Shown: positions 1 through 12,661 of the stretch, piece by piece | Layout: each line of letters opens with the position of its first letter | How positions within the stretch are numbered: the stretch's first letter is position 1 | Origin: Clitopilus passeckerianus | Lineage: Eukaryota; Basidiomycota; Agaricomycetes; Agaricales; Entolomataceae | Direction: 5' to 3' | Assembly: GCA_944990035.1 (NCBI GenBank) | Contig: CALYLX010000060.1 | Coordinates: 62,001 to 126,000, forward strand | DNA length: 64,000 bases | Position numbers and translations under genes: made by a program | The notes under the pieces: generated by a model | What the model saw: only the letters and a program-made list of their open reading frames with translations | Told to the model about the DNA's origin: nothing | The model's database searches: none

Positions 1-383
1 ACAAAATTTTCTATTGATCCTATCTTTTATGTATTTTTACCATAATTATCGTTCTCACTGCACTTATCTTAACCGTTTTTGGGATGTTATGTTACAAAAT
101 GTTTTATGTAATATCACGAACTTAGGATTTTCTCCCAATCTCTTCTCTTTCACCTACATGTACCATCCTACCCCACCCTAAAAAAACCTTGCAATGAATG
201 GTATCTTAAACTTCGACCTGCACCAGGCCATTCAATATCGCGTAACTTGTGGGCCCTTTTGCTTGCACGAATTTGACAGCGGGAGATGTTCGGCTTGCAA
301 ACATGTTGAACGTCGAACGACATTTAAACGGCATGGCCCCAGGTTGAAGCGTGCCTTGACCATCCTTGTCTTTCCCCAACAAG

Positions 384-1725
384 ATGCCAGCTCTGCCTTC
401 GCGATTCTCGTCGAGCTTCTTGGTCTCTTGGCTTGTTCTTGGGGTCTTTGGTCAAACGCCTCTCGTGAATAAACACTTTTCTTATCCAGACGGCATCGTA
501 CGTTCCACTTCATTGATAACTTGGTTTGAACTCATCGGGCTTCTCTAGCCGTACCAAGCTGACACAGACGACCTCATTCGAGGAAGGCAGGTTGGTTATA
601 ACATCTGCAATTCGACCACACAGAACCAGCAGTCTCTCTGTCAAACGTCGTTTTTGAACTCAGTTGATGGTTAGTCGTCATTTTCTGCCAGATTCCTTGG
701 CATGATGCTAAAGTCTGGTGAACTTGGCAGACTTCTGCTTGTGGGGAGCGCCAGACCCAGACTCTGTCGTAGGAGATGTTGAGGGGGAAATGGTTGCATG
801 GTGCACTCAGCCCAACCACGGTTCCAGAGTTATTCCCGGTGGTACTCTTCAAGGGGTCCAATTTATGCGGACGCCCGACTACGTTCAGGTCGTCGGCTTT
901 ATTGACCAAACCAAAATTAACATCAAGCATGGCGACTACGGGGGAGAGATGGACCCCCATGGCGCAGACTTGGTGGGTATTGGTTGCTCGGCCTTTCGGG
1001 GAGTGACATTGAAATTATCAACCTTATCAGCGTGGAAATCCCCTCGGTGGTTTGATGTACTCAAACGCCTTCGGGACTGACAAGAGTAAATTCACGCAGG
1101 TTATAGAATGGCACAAGTGAGTCGTCTCGCATTAATACCCTCTGCCATTCAGAGTAATGACGCCTTTTCGACTCGACAGCTTCCTCGGAAGTGACTTCTT
1201 TTGCCTCAAGGCTTGTGATCCCGCCGGTCCCAATGCTAAACACTTCTGCGAACACATCTATGACCGCATCGGATGTGAATACAACGCTCCCAACAATGCC
1301 CAAAAGGGTGTTTTCGAATCTTGTCAAGGTGATAACCAGGACTATCCGGGCGTTTATGTCACTGGTGGCGTCACTGTTACCTACCACCAACCGCCGGAAA
1401 GCCTTGGACCCATCGAAAATATTCCGTACACGGCAAGGGTTCCCGCAAGCTCTAACTGCGTCACGTACACTTCTTCCGTGATCTATGCAGCCGAGGCCAC
1501 CGTTTCAGGAGCTGTGCCCACGTCAACCTCTGCCTCCGCCTCCGGCACGACAAGGTCTTCCACCGGTTTGTCAATATCATTGATCACGCGCCCCCACATT
1601 TCTGATCGTTGGTCACAGGAACGGCATCAACTCCCTCGTCCACCGGTAATAAGGCTGAAAGCCTTAGGGTCTCGGGTGCGATGGTAGTTTTGGGGGCAAT
1701 CATCTCTTCTATCTTAGCATTCTAG
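384..1725 (+). CDS. Secreted GPI-anchored glycoprotein, macrophage-activating-glycoprotein-like
   Basis: Six exons (384-497, 549-669, 731-972, 1031-1116, 1180-1565, 1619-1725) joined by GT-AG introns of 51-63 nt give 351 aa. The start is the first ATG before a hydrophobic signal peptide (SSSFLVSWLVLGVFG, about residues 7-21). The core has a Cys-rich segment (GYNICNSTT, DDFCLWGAPDPDS), a central block (TPDYVQVVGFIDQTKINI, EMDPHGADLRGNPLGG) and FCLKACDPAGPN, the pattern I recognise from basidiomycete proteins annotated as macrophage activating glycoprotein. The tail is Ser/Thr-rich and ends in a hydrophobic stretch (VSGAMVVLGAIISSILAF) typical of GPI anchoring. Conserved residues are restored across every intron, so the gene looks intact. 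Cell-surface or wall location is inferred; the molecular role is unknown. Confidence 0.85.
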
Positions 1726-3048
1726 TTTGTTGGAGGCGCGTTGTATTTGATCTAGGCTCTTGCTGACTATCCATTGTTCCATTCACACCCATTTCAAATT
1801 CGCTACGTTCTTAGCCCGGGTGTATATCTGGGTAGCGTCTGGAGGACCCTAGGTCAAGTGTCAGGGAGAAGAGGGCCACCGTCACTTTTTGGCGACGTCC
1901 TTCAAATTTTCCTTGGAGACTCCAAGTGTGCCAAAGCTCTTCAGTCCCTTTTGTTCGAATTTGAAAGATTGAAGAAAGAGTGGGTCCGGGATACGCAAAA
2001 ATGGATATATTTTCAAAAATCGGTTGCAAAAACCAGGGGGTTTTCTTCCAGAACATCAGAACACCCGCACATTTGTTTTATCCGTGATGCAGAAAACATG
2101 AGGGGTTAATGGCATTGATTTCTGCCAGCCACGATTTCCATGAATCTGAGCCATGTAAATGGCTTGATCTTAGGGCTTCACGTGGCTTGCTGTCGGACCA
2201 AGCCTCGACACCATAACCGCCGCCTCAGTATTCCTTCAGAGATTTGGGCTCAGTACAAATGTGACTGTAGTCGGAGCACTCTAATATCCAGTTAATAATG
2301 ACTATCCATGGGCAGTGCAAGGATATAGTGTCGAGCTAAAACGTTTCATAAACTGTAGGATCTTCCAGGCAAGCAAAAACGGCGTGTTTTGAACGGAGCA
2401 CGAATTTGCTTCCGAGGAGCCACCCAAGCCACCCATAACCATTGAATCCTCAGTAACGGTCCGATCAAGTCATTCATATTGAACGAAATGTGAGAACACT
2501 TCACTTTTTCCACGTGTTAAGAAGAGCGGAATAGCGACCCGTGTCTCCTGACATCTTCCGAAATGAAAACGTTGCACGCTTCAGTTGCATCGTGTATGGG
2601 AGAAGAACGGAACCTACCTCCAGGACCCTCAGCGACACTCGGGGGGTTCGAGGAGGAAGGTGACACGGTGTAGATTGTAACGCCACCAGCTTTACACAGG
2701 CCCGTTTGAAGCTGGAGAAGTACATGGCCAAACGCCTAAGCCTCGACTAACCACTACAATTCTGATGTGAAATGTGAGGTCGACGCGTTATCATGATTTA
2801 TGCATTAGGGCCGGCTATTTGGCGATCATGAACTAACCGTTTACTAGCCGAAATCTACCTCGAAGTTGATTTCTGGCATCACTGCGAGTAGTCGATCTTT
2901 GGTCGTTACAGTCCGTAGTCAAACGTCAGACGTAGCTTTTGGCACCCGGCCTCAGGATGTGTTCCCCAACATTTTTTGAACCATTTGCAGAACGAGCCTT
3001 CATACCACCGCACACTCGTTCACACCCTCTTCAATCGATAGAATCTCC
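1726..3048. other. Intergenic, no gene recognised
   Basis: Only short overlapping open frames are present, none with family features, signal peptides or splice-consistent continuation. The first about 100 bases are probably the 3' UTR of the glycoprotein gene. I see no repeat or RNA gene. Confidence 0.5.
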
Positions 3049-4771
3049 TTGAAAGTTCAGCACGTCTTATGTCCGCATTCTCCGTCTAGCAATTATGACA
3101 GAAGTGCTGATCATGTAGTATTTCCACAACTGGCTAAAGTTACTCCCGACTCCATCCATGAAGACATAGAGTCCGACCTCCGAGAACCTTCGGAAATATG
3201 GGATGATTCAATCTCCTTTCGTTTGTCTGTAACTGCGGGCAATCACGGCGGTACAACAATATCTATGTTCCTATGTTATCTTTTTCTCATGTCCAGCTCG
3301 AAATGTGTTGGAGCATGTCGCCAGGCTTTATCGAAGTCCTCGGCCAAATAGATCTCGTCTATCTCGTCAACTCTTCATGGAATCACACTGGACACATCCA
3401 CCGATATGCCCAGAGCCTCTTGTGAATGATCGTCGGCCGCCAGCAACTGATTCTACCTTGTGGTGCCTCTCGATCGTCAGGTGAGTCTCCATTTGAAATT
3501 CTGCGAGAATTTCTGTGTTGGATCATCCTCAACGACCATCCAGGTAAATGCCCATATGCAGTCGCCCGCCGCTCAGCGAAGGTAAGAGGGAGCTATCTCG
3601 GCATTCATTTCGGTGGTTTACTCAAAGGCACGCTTGCCAGAATGCGTTGGGGAAGACTTCTACAGGTTATCAACTGTTGACAGGTTCGAAGGCAAAAGAT
3701 TGGCCCTCATCGATCATCATGAAGACAAAAGTGAAATGAGGCTTTGCCTCGTGATCAGTTGGAAAGGAATCTGTCACTTCGACTATCACCTAGTTCCTGT
3801 TTTTCACCACCTTCTCACCCTCGATGCTTCTACGCGGCTACAGAGGGAAGGTTCCATAGGTATGTCATCCATCGTGGCCTATCTGTGGCTCCAAAATATG
3901 TGTCCTCACATATCCCATCCCAGCACGAGGCATTCGTTACCTTCGGTCGACCGTACACTCATGTTTCCCTATCATTCATTCATGGTTCACAGAAGTCGGT
4001 CTGGATATGGGGCTGTTTATTGATATCATATTCCGTTACTTTCGCTCGACATATTCTCCGCGGGCCTCCTCGACGTCCTTCATTGAACTCCACGATGGCT
4101 CATTCATTTCCGACGTAATGCACCTCATAATACACGATCGGTCGACACTTTTGGCTTCGGAGGCCGTCGGCCAAATTGATGTAATAATCGAGGCAGCCAC
4201 ACCATTCATGGACTGCCATTGAATAGGATCGACCTTTTGTTGTGTTTACTACGGTTAGTTGACGGTCAGTGCAGATGTAATATACCTGCTTTGCAGTATC
4301 CGAATTACAAGGTTGTGGGCAAATTAATATCAACACCCCAAACGTCACCTTGTCGGATGCTTCCAATATGTGGACGAATAGTACCTGTTGGATGATGAAT
4401 CGAGATTTGAGAGAGCAAACCCTAAGAGCACGCTTTCCTTCCTGAACTGACTATCTCGATTCTGCTCGCTCGTGACTAGTATACGTTAGTTGATTGAGAA
4501 ACTGGGGCCTACTTTTGAGTCATGTACCTTAAACAGAAAAAGCACATTTCACTCAGAATCTCACCGGACGATCTGCAGGTTCGAATCTACGCAGGTGATC
4601 CATGAAATCATCAAGAGCTCATATCACATTCCCATGAAAACCTCATCTGTGCCCTGCGCTTCGACGCACCCCGTCTTCTCTCTCGCTTATTCGACTCCAG
4701 CGAAGATCTCTCGGCTGTCTTAGATTCACCCTACCCGCCTCCAGGAAGTAATCTGGATCGGCTGCGCCTGG
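3049..4771 (+). pseudogene. Decayed coding remnant, family not identified
   Basis: Several open stretches look like coding sequence but cannot be joined into one frame. Segment 3299-3480 is open and ends in a good donor (AG|GTGAGT). Segment 4549-4771 reads as one frame, starting SLRISPDDLQVRIYAGDP and continuing through SHSHENLICALRFDAPRLL to SPYPPPGSNLDRLRLG, then a GTGAGC donor, but is broken by an in-frame TGA at 4603-4605. The protein-like composition and flanking splice sites suggest a former multi-exon gene of the F-box/LRR-like kind common in mushrooms; that assignment is a guess. An unfamiliar splicing pattern is the alternative. Confidence 0.35.
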
Positions 4772-4931
4772 GTGAGCAGAGAATGTGATGGTTTAATGTA
4801 TGGTAGCCTGTGCTATTCACACATGTCTTCTATGGACTTTCGTGGACCTATAAGAAGCTGGAGATGACCTGAGGAAGCTACAACCAACAAGAAGTCCTCT
4901 AGAAGAGGTACAAGCTGCCGGAATTTTGACT

Positions 4932-5264
4932 ATGACTTACACAGTGCGCTGCATTGCTCGTGCTGCTTGCATTACACCCCTGACGTCTATTTCTCTTCAG
5001 GCTGGTACTCGTGTCTTTTTTTGGGCATCCAATTCCCAAGTTGTCTACGGAACGGTGGAGTCGACCAGTCGAATGCCTGATGTACGCCAAGTAAAATTTA
5101 TATCGTCCGAGCTTGCTGATACATGTCATTCAGGGGACATTGGTACTGGTCATCAAGGAGGACGATGGCAAGACTGTCACTCTGCCGTAGGTACTCCTAA
5201 CGCTACCTTTTGACATTTAATAACCCTTCGTTGCAGTGCCGCCGGCGTGACAAAAGTTAACTAG
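4932..5264 (+). CDS. Small uncharacterised protein, 60 aa, probable beta-barrel fold
   Basis: Four exons (4932-4943, 5001-5090, 5134-5186, 5237-5264) with introns of 57, 43, 53-class (50) nt give 60 aa. The first exon is only 12 nt (Met-Thr-Tyr-Thr). The product reads AGTRVFFWASNSQVVYGTVE, then DVRQGTLVLVIKEDDGKTV, ending LPAAGVTKVN. The pattern of a start loop, two or three short strands, an acidic turn and a final strand resembles the small SH3/Tudor-like barrels found as tiny proteins in many mushroom genomes; that is inference. There is no signal peptide or membrane segment. All phases agree, so I think the gene is real although most ORF callers would miss it. If exon 1 is not spliced, an in-frame 16-codon extension replaces the intron. 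Confidence 0.7.
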
Positions 5265-6600
5265 ATGAACGATCACTTCCTCTTCCACGATCGTTCTGTG
5301 GACTCGAGCGCTTGGCCGCCAGAACTTTTATTTAATTTGTTTTGCATACATCGGACTTCCCAATGGACATGGACTGCATCGTGTTTGATCTTCGATACAT
5401 CTGAGATGCGAGAACATCATACGACCACGCTGCCACTTGGCAGGTAGAGCCTACTTCCGAGACATATAAATATTGGAAATTAGAGTATGCGCCCTGGATT
5501 AGCTTGAATATCCTCAGGGATTTATTATATCATTATTTCTCGCAATAGTGCTGATATCAGATACATTCGATGTGCTCGAATCGACGCTAGGGTTCGAAGT
5601 TTCTCGTGGAAGTCGACACAAACCATAAGATTGGATTATTATCTGTACCCCATAATCCTCATGTGCTTTGCGAACCATACCCAAGGTTAGATCAAGGTAC
5701 TGATAGGATAGTGTTGGATAGCAGTAGCCTTCCGTGCCTGTAGGACAAGTCAAGGACGGCCAGGCCAGAGACGACAGGACATGCGGCGCGTCAGCAAACC
5801 TCTATGGAGAGTCGTGTACAAACTCAAACTTATCGAAAAAGATAATACAGAGCTGAGATACAGTTTTCCACCGAGACGGGTGCTTTGAGAGGATTAGACA
5901 TATCGCATGATCCCGGTTCAAGCTCACTTTCAAAGGTGATTCGGTCTAGGCCATCAGACATAAAGTCACGGATAGCCTTCAGGTCGCCTCTTCCATTTAA
6001 AAAGGGTGCTCGTGTTCCTTTTCGGAGCGGAAAAGTTAGCTACTCGAATGAGTAGACTACCGAGTCGGATGTAGGGGGAAGCAACATGATATCCTGCGGG
6101 ACATGAAGGAACCTTTTCCCCTGACTAGCAGTCCAGAGCAAAGTCCGGATATTCAGACAGAGCAGGAATAACAACCACGTTTTCAGCCCTCTTACACGCA
6201 CAGTTGTTGAAGGGTGTGTGGAGAAAACTTTTTGCACAAGCATCGAGGATGTGCATGACCGGCCCGAAAAAGCAACGCATGATTCATGAATCTGATGCAT
6301 GGTGACTCCTTGATCCGGCGGCGGCGGGGTTGCCGAGAATCCTCGACTCCGACGAAGCCGACACCGATTTGTCAGTTCAATTAGGCTCTTACGGGTTCTG
6401 TCGGGCTACCAAGAATCTTGAAAGAGTCACTGCGAGACCGCACCCCTCCGCGCCGGTTCCTTTCTTTGACTCGACCGAGGAGGCTGAGCCAAGGATCTAA
6501 AAATAATTGCTGGATAAATCTGCTAGAACGGCAAAACTAAGCTTTGCTATCTTGCTTCCTCAGCACTCGGTATACCCTTAACGGCCTCGATAAACACTAC
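5265..6600. other. Intergenic, includes probable MFS promoter
   Basis: No convincing coding frame on either strand. The last about 100 bases upstream of 6601 are pyrimidine-rich and probably contain the promoter and 5' UTR of the transporter. No repeats seen. Confidence 0.5.
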
Positions 6601-8483
6601 ATGGCTTCCTCCGGTCCCGTCGCCAGCGCGCATGAGGAAACTTCAAAGCCTGTGGATGCGCCAGGTTCTCAAAAGGCTGATGAGATTGGTCCATCCGGAC
6701 CTGCTGTCGAATTCAGCCGTGATCTCGGGATTATCCCTATACCAAGGCACCTCTGTTATAGCGAAGGCAGAATGTTCCACTTCGGGCTGGTTTTGAATGC
6801 ATTCTTCGGAGTTGCGAGCACTTTCAGTGGGTCGTAGCTTGGTGTTCATTGCGTTGATGGGCACTGACCGAGGATATCTGTAGCGGTTGCCAATCTTTAC
6901 TATTGTCAACCCCTATTGAGTAAGTCGCTCGCTTTGTGAAAGGTTACATACCTAACAAGGGTTACCCCCCTAGTTCGATACTCTGAATCCTTCAATGTGA
7001 CCTATAGCGAAGTGTCAAGGTACGTAATTTACAGTACTTGTATTGGCGTTCAGAAGCTCAGCATGTACTCGCAGAATCCCGACCCTAGTGCAGGCTGGGT
7101 TCGTATTCGCTGTCAGAAATGTGTTCAAAGTAAATAGGTTGATCGTTTCCCTCAGATATGCTACAGGATTGCTACTTATCACCCCTCTGGGTGACCTACT
7201 ACGACGAAGACAACTCATCCTAATATTGATGACCGTAGCAACCTGCCTAACCATAGGTTTAGCCGTCACCACCAATCTGATAGTGTTCGAGGTGCTATCG
7301 TTTCTAATAGGCGTAGTATCAGTCCCACCACAAATATTGCTACCTCTAGCCGCTGATCTAGCGCCTCCTGAAAGACGAGCATCCGCCATATCTGTCGTAC
7401 TTTCAGGGCTCCTGTTCGGAATCCTCATAGCCCGTGTCTTGGCGGGAATTATCGCACAATATACCACATGGCGGGCCGTATACTACATGGCGATTGGCGC
7501 TCAGGGAGTTGTCCTTCTTGGATGCTACCTCATGATACCCGACTACCCGTCCAAAAACAAGGATTTGACCTATTTCGACATTCTCTGGTCCATGGCGAAA
7601 TTCGCCGTGACCGAACCCCTGCTTGTCCAATCATGTCTCATCAACCTTGCTTCGAGTGCATGCTTCAGCAACTTCTGGGTCACGTTGACCTTCTTGCTGG
7701 GCGGGTCGCCATACAATTACTCAACGTAAGATGGACCTCTCGCCTATTCAATCATAATTCTGACTCGGTGTCGAAAGGCTGGTAATAGGACTTTTCGGAT
7801 TAGTCGGAATGTTTGGCGTTGCAATGGGTCCGATATGTGGGAGAGTCATCGATAAACTTGTACCATGGTATGCTGCGCTTTGCAGCATTCTTCTGGGAAC
7901 ATGTTTCCAAGCCATACAAACTGGGGCTGGTGGCGTCCATATTGCTGCGGTGGTAATCGCGGTTCTAGGCTTAGACCTGTTCCGTCAGACTCTTCAAGTT
8001 TCTCTTTCAACAGCAGTGTTTGGGTGCGTTACATGTTTCACACGGAGAGTAATTTCTGACAACACGGGCAGCATCTCGGCCCCCGCGCGAGCACGACTGA
8101 ACGCACTAATGATTCTCTCGGTAATTATGCTCAGCGAACATGCCACCCTGTTTAAACTCATTTTATTTCCGTAGCTTTTCATTGGCCAAGTAATGGGGAC
8201 CTCCGTGGGCACGATGGTGTTCCTACAACATGGATGGCGTGCTTCAGCCGGGCTTAATCTCGCATGGCTTGGCTTCCAGCTCTTCGTGCTGCTCTTGCGA
8301 GGACCCCACGTCAAACGCTTCACATGGCTAGGTTATGAAGGAGGGCTCGAGGCTCGGAAGTCGGTAGTTGATGCGAGGGATTTAAGTGAAAAATCATCTC
8401 CTTCAACGACGATTTCTCCTGATCAAGGTGCCGCTGACAGGCGTAGAAGCTCAGAGAAGCTGGATGAGAAGACGGAAGTCTAA
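6601..8483 (+). CDS. Major facilitator superfamily transporter
   Basis: Eight exons (6601-6826, 6884-6919, 6974-7019, 7075-7098, 7156-7725, 7778-8023, 8072-8120, 8175-8483) give 501 aa; all seven introns are 48-57 nt. The N-terminus is hydrophilic, then about twelve membrane segments follow. The signature loop between TM2 and TM3 is GDLLRRRQ, and LPLAADLAPPERRASAISVV covers the TM4 region, typical of fungal drug-H+ antiporter-like MFS proteins. Other landmarks are VANLYYCQPLL in TM1, FRQTLQVSLSTAVF and ARARLNALMILS, and a hydrophilic C-tail of about 60 residues after LRGPHVKRFTWLGYEGGLE. Exon 4 is a 24-nt microexon. The unspliced frame at 7099-7155 stays open, so a naive caller would keep intron 4. 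The substrate cannot be predicted. Confidence 0.92.
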
Positions 8484-9350
8484 CCTGGCGATTCTTTGTT
8501 ATCGATATCATAGACCGAGGGATATTCCGTAGAGTATATGTTACCTTAGAACATCTCCAATTATACAAAGTGAACCAGATAGTGCTTGTGCGGAACTAAT
8601 AAAGACGTCAATAGAGGCAGAAATACATGTGGTTTACTGTTCTTGGGGGTCCATTGCATAGATAGCAGCCAACTGGAACCTGCTTCCGGCCACTGCGAAC
8701 GTTAATATCGCCCTAGGTTCCATGTCTCGGAAACGTCGCCTGAAGTTTCAGGCAAGTCCACCCGAAAACGAAGCACATTCACCTTCATGTCAGTCCTTCT
8801 ACCAGGACGCCACCAAGTATTTCACTATCGTGATGATCGCCAACTATTGCCTTATTCGTTCAAGCTATGCACTCACAAACACATTGCAAGGGATTCGGTC
8901 CGGTGGACCCTGCAATGACGGTCCTGACTGTAACGTCAGTGGATATATTATAGGCGCTCTACTAGGTGTCAGCTTACCGGCCCTCAACAGCTTTCAGTGC
9001 ACAGATTCAGTGCAGAACTATTGTTCAAACGTTCCCGGCTGACTTGTAATCTCATTCCTTCCTTTCGAATCACAGACTTCGGCATCGTGTCATCAAGTCC
9101 AATGTATCTATCGATTGGAGGATCAGAGATCGCCCTCTACGTCCATGAAATCGAGCATGGTCTTACCATTTTCCAAACAGTGCTTGAAATTGAGAAACAC
9201 CTCTAACTGATTTGGGCATCTCATGCCCTCAGGATCTTTTCTTGCACCACAACACCCGGACTTCATACGGAAAGAGGCAAATTCATTGGCAAGTAAGGAC
9301 TATGACAGCTAGATCGAATAGGATATGTGTTTCATGATAGTGGCGCCAGC
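8484..9350. other. Intergenic between MFS and DUF4139 gene; 106-aa ORF of doubtful status
   Basis: This holds the 3' flanks of two convergent genes. An ATG-started frame at 8722-9042 (+) encodes 106 aa with one mildly hydrophobic patch and six Cys; I recognise no family and see no supporting splice structure. Treat it as unproven. Confidence 0.4.
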
Positions 9351-11397
9351 TTATGGATAACATACAGCAAGCATCAGGCCAGCAATGTCAGTCTTGGGTG
9401 GAACCGTGACTTCCCATTGCAAAGTAAGGTTGGTCTTACTTTGCGCAGGAATCGTGCAGACCCAATTGAATTTCCCAGTCTTGCCTAAAGTCTCCACGTC
9501 CGCGTCCAAATCGTCTGCACCATCCCACATCGCATTAATGCCCTTTGTGATCGTCACCGGCCGCCTGGCCATGTCAGGGGAGACGCCATTCGTACCCGAA
9601 AGCGCGCTGAGGGTTGGGTTGACATGCTTCACTTGAATTTGTGAATCTTCAGAAATGGGGAACTGATCGCTTATCTTGACCCCATCGACTGAGATCGCTT
9701 TCGTGTTGTGAACCGTGATATTCTGGGTAAAGACGTGGTGGACTGTCTTGTTGTAGAAACCGCTCTGTCCCTGTTTCCTCGTCTGTGGGTGATATGTGAC
9801 ACGAATGGAAGGGTCCAAGCTAAATCGGTGTCAGCGACAATCAAGCAAATCACACGGCATGAATCGAACTCACCCGAGAGGGATGTCGAAGCTCTCCTCT
9901 GGGTTCACGGCTGGGACACCAGTTCTTGCCACAAAACTTCCGTCGACGTACACGCTACTATTCCCTCTTAATAGTGTATATTGGGAGTTGTTCTTGATCT
10001 TGGCCTGTGGACATTGCTCAGCTCGCGATTCGGTCATTGCGGGGGCTCACTTACGTTCAAACGGGTTTTCGTATCCTTCTTGGGAACGCAAACCCAAGTC
10101 ATGGTTGCAGATAACTTGAGGTCCGCAATCGTAACCTTGTGAGCGGCTCCATCGCTGGGGATACTGATCATGCCAGGAACCTGGAAGGTAGCACTGACAT
10201 TGCCTTTGGAAGATACGTTAGCTTCCCTTGTGACCATGGCTGGAGCGTCGTCCAAGTGTACGCTCGCCATGGCCCTAGTTCTCCTTTGAATAGGAGGTGA
10301 TGGTGCTCCAGGAGCCATCGGTGGAGGCGGAGCCGGAAGCATGGCGGGCATCACACCTGGCATCATACCAGGTATCATGGTAACTGGCCGATGCAACGAG
10401 AGCGTCCACGGTTCGAGCTTGGGCACTTCGACGCCAAAGGTGGGAGTGGCAGTTTCAAGTATAAGAGGCACATCTTTCCAGTCCTTAGCGTCGAGAGCCA
10501 ATCATCAGCGACAAGTCAATCTCTCGAGTGTATCAACTTACTTCGCCAGTATTCTGGATGATAGAGGCTTTGTAGCTCAGCACCACTGGTTGGTCTTTGG
10601 TTTGCATATTGACTCGGATATCGTAGAGCGCGGTCCAAGAAGCACTGTTAACGGCTGTGGAGGAAAAATTCAGTTCGAATGATGCTGTGGCTTGGGAACA
10701 CCGTGACTGACCGTAGATCAAGGTCAGTTGCACCTCCCCTTCCTCATCTGAGAATACGCCAATAGTTGCGCGACGAGTCAACTTCTCGTTATATTCTTTA
10801 ACGTTAGCAATCAGTTGATGACGTTCTGCATTCAGTTCGTCATCTATCTTGGCTTTCTCTGCCTCCAGATCAAGCAAGCGCAGGTCCAGCTCCTCCACAG
10901 TCGAGTCGTACCCTTTCATAACATCCGACAACTTCGATATTTCGATATGTTGGACATGCAGCGTAGCCAGATATGTTTCGACAGACGAAATAGATTTCTT
11001 GCACCTGTCAACCGCCTTCTGAACACGCTCCTTCTTGGCAAGTAGCTCAGTCAAAACTGGAGAGGAAGTGGGGGCGACAGGACGAGGAATCCAAGAAACA
11101 GTGACGTCTTGAATTGTGGCAGTTCCTCTTCCTTCAACTCTGGGTATAGTGAGCCCGAGACTTGGGAAATACGTAGTGAATGAGTAGTTACCTTAGGGAG
11201 TGCTCGTCTAGAACACCTGGAAGCCCATTGATGACCACTTCATTCTGGCCAACTTTGAGGTTGACTTTAAAAATGCGAGTAATTTCTGCTCTTCCAGAGT
11301 ATACGCTGATACCAGAAATCTTGCTATTCTTGACCGAAGACAATTCGACCGAGTTGACTGGGTACAAGGGCGGATCCTGCTCGTTGGAAGCAGACAT
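9351..11397 (-). CDS. DUF4140/DUF4139-type protein, paralogue 1
   Basis: Six exons on the minus strand (11192-11397, 10712-11139, 10542-10654, 10055-10483, 9874-10004, 9351-9819) give 591 aa. An N-terminal beta domain (DUF4140-like; SGISVYSGRAEITRIFKV, GLPGVLDEHSL) is followed by a coiled coil (about residues 100-175) and the DUF4139 core (SASWTALYDIRV, YKASIIQNTGEDWKDVPL, AKIKNNSQYTLL, GSFVARTGVPAV, DPSIRVTYHPQTR). A Pro/Met-rich linker (MIPGMMPGVMPAMLPAPPPP) lies mid-protein. The family includes bacterial mucoidy inhibitor-like proteins and worm F37C4.5; its biochemical role is unknown. No signal peptide is visible. Exon phases match the second copy at 15901-17975. Confidence 0.9.
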
Positions 11398-12246
11398 ATC
11401 GGGAGGCTAACTGGTAGTAACTGTAGCCCTCAGACGAAATTGCGGGGTAATAAGGGAACTCGGAAGCGTACGCAGTTCATGACTGGTGCGGTCATGGCTG
11501 TGAGTGCCATTCTACGGCTGTGCACTCTAATTTCCCATGTTTGCTCGGAATGTTCCTCTGTGGGCGCCTAATTCAGTAGCGACGATCATCAATACAAATT
11601 ACAATATTGCCATTGTTTTGGCTCTCAAAAGTTGGAAGGCGAGCCCGACTGCAAAGTTTGTGCAGCTTTACATTGCCCTTGGAATTGGTCTAAACCCAGT
11701 ATCACTAGAGCTACCAGCGATTTGTGGAATCTCATGGCCGATTTCCCCCTAGTCGGAACCAGGACTCGGGTGCTAAGTATTCTCAGGCTGCAGCACTGCG
11801 CGTACACATATGTCAATGGGCCAGATATCGACATGGGCGTGACATTCGAAGGTGTAGCACAGCCCGCCCACCATGATAGTTGTTTATCCGCGCACCCATA
11901 TCAATTTGGTTGCAGAATGGAGGAAAACTGCGCGTCAAATTCGTGGTCGAATCGCCAAGATAAGGATACAGCGTTCTTCATGGAACCTCACCCATGCAAA
12001 ACGATCAGCTCTACCTTATTGGACTCCATATACACAGCGTTCAGGCTTAGTAACTGGCTTTTTGCGAAACTTTAGTCCCTGAGTAGCACCCCCAAGTCAT
12101 TTGATCACAGCAGAGGGACATTTCACCGGGTGTCACTGCTGTGGCGAGCCTAGTCTTCAATACGACCTTGATCGAACTGAGCCGTCGGCTGATAATGAGG
12201 GAGTCTGCCTTACGTAAAGCCTCTCAGGTACAGCTCATACCACCGT

Positions 12247-12661
12247 AGGCAAGAGAACAAACACGCTTCTGCTCATCCTCACGTTGAGGAGTGGGTGTTC
12301 TGGCAAGTTAGTTATGCAAGGAAATCTTATGCTTGCTGGAAGGCCTCTGGAAGATCTCGAAACACAATAGATATTCTACGGCGGGAAACCCCACATCTTG
12401 TATGAACTCTCACCGAAAACGCCCCCACATCAATTCTCCATACGCCTTGAGGAAGCTGGAGCTGCAGTGGACCCATCAAAATAGCTTAAATGTACAGTCT
12501 ACTCGGTCCATCTTGCTCCAAACCAGGTTTGGGACCACAAAGCACGACATTACCCATTCAAATGTTCAAACGCTCGATATAGCTTATGCAGCGATGCTTC
12601 AGGTCAAGGTCCACCTGAAGTAGTGGAGTCCATTACTGAAATGGTCGAGTGTGGGGAATGA
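12247..12661 (+). pseudogene. Pseudogene fragment with two in-frame stops
   Basis: One frame reads as protein for about 137 codons apart from two internal TAG stops. Between the stops it gives IFYGGKPHILYELSPKTPP and FSIRLEEAGAAVDPSK; after the second, LKCTVYSVHLAPNQVWDHKA and FKCSNARYSLCSDASGQGPP. Residue content is ordinary and protein-like, which is unlikely for random DNA of this base composition. I do not recognise the family. Upstream and downstream frames are too damaged to extend it. Stop-codon readthrough is possible in principle but less likely than decay. Confidence 0.45.

Noticed and set aside
4570..4590. tRNA B-box-like GGTTCGAATCT
   Set aside because: No A box, acceptor stem or anticodon arm can be folded around it; it lies within a protein-like frame.
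7015..7467. 150-codon minus-strand ORF
   Set aside because: Antisense shadow of the MFS transporter exons.
8722..9042. 106-aa ORF considered as a small membrane protein
   Set aside because: Only one weak hydrophobic patch, no homology I can recall, and no splice or promoter context.
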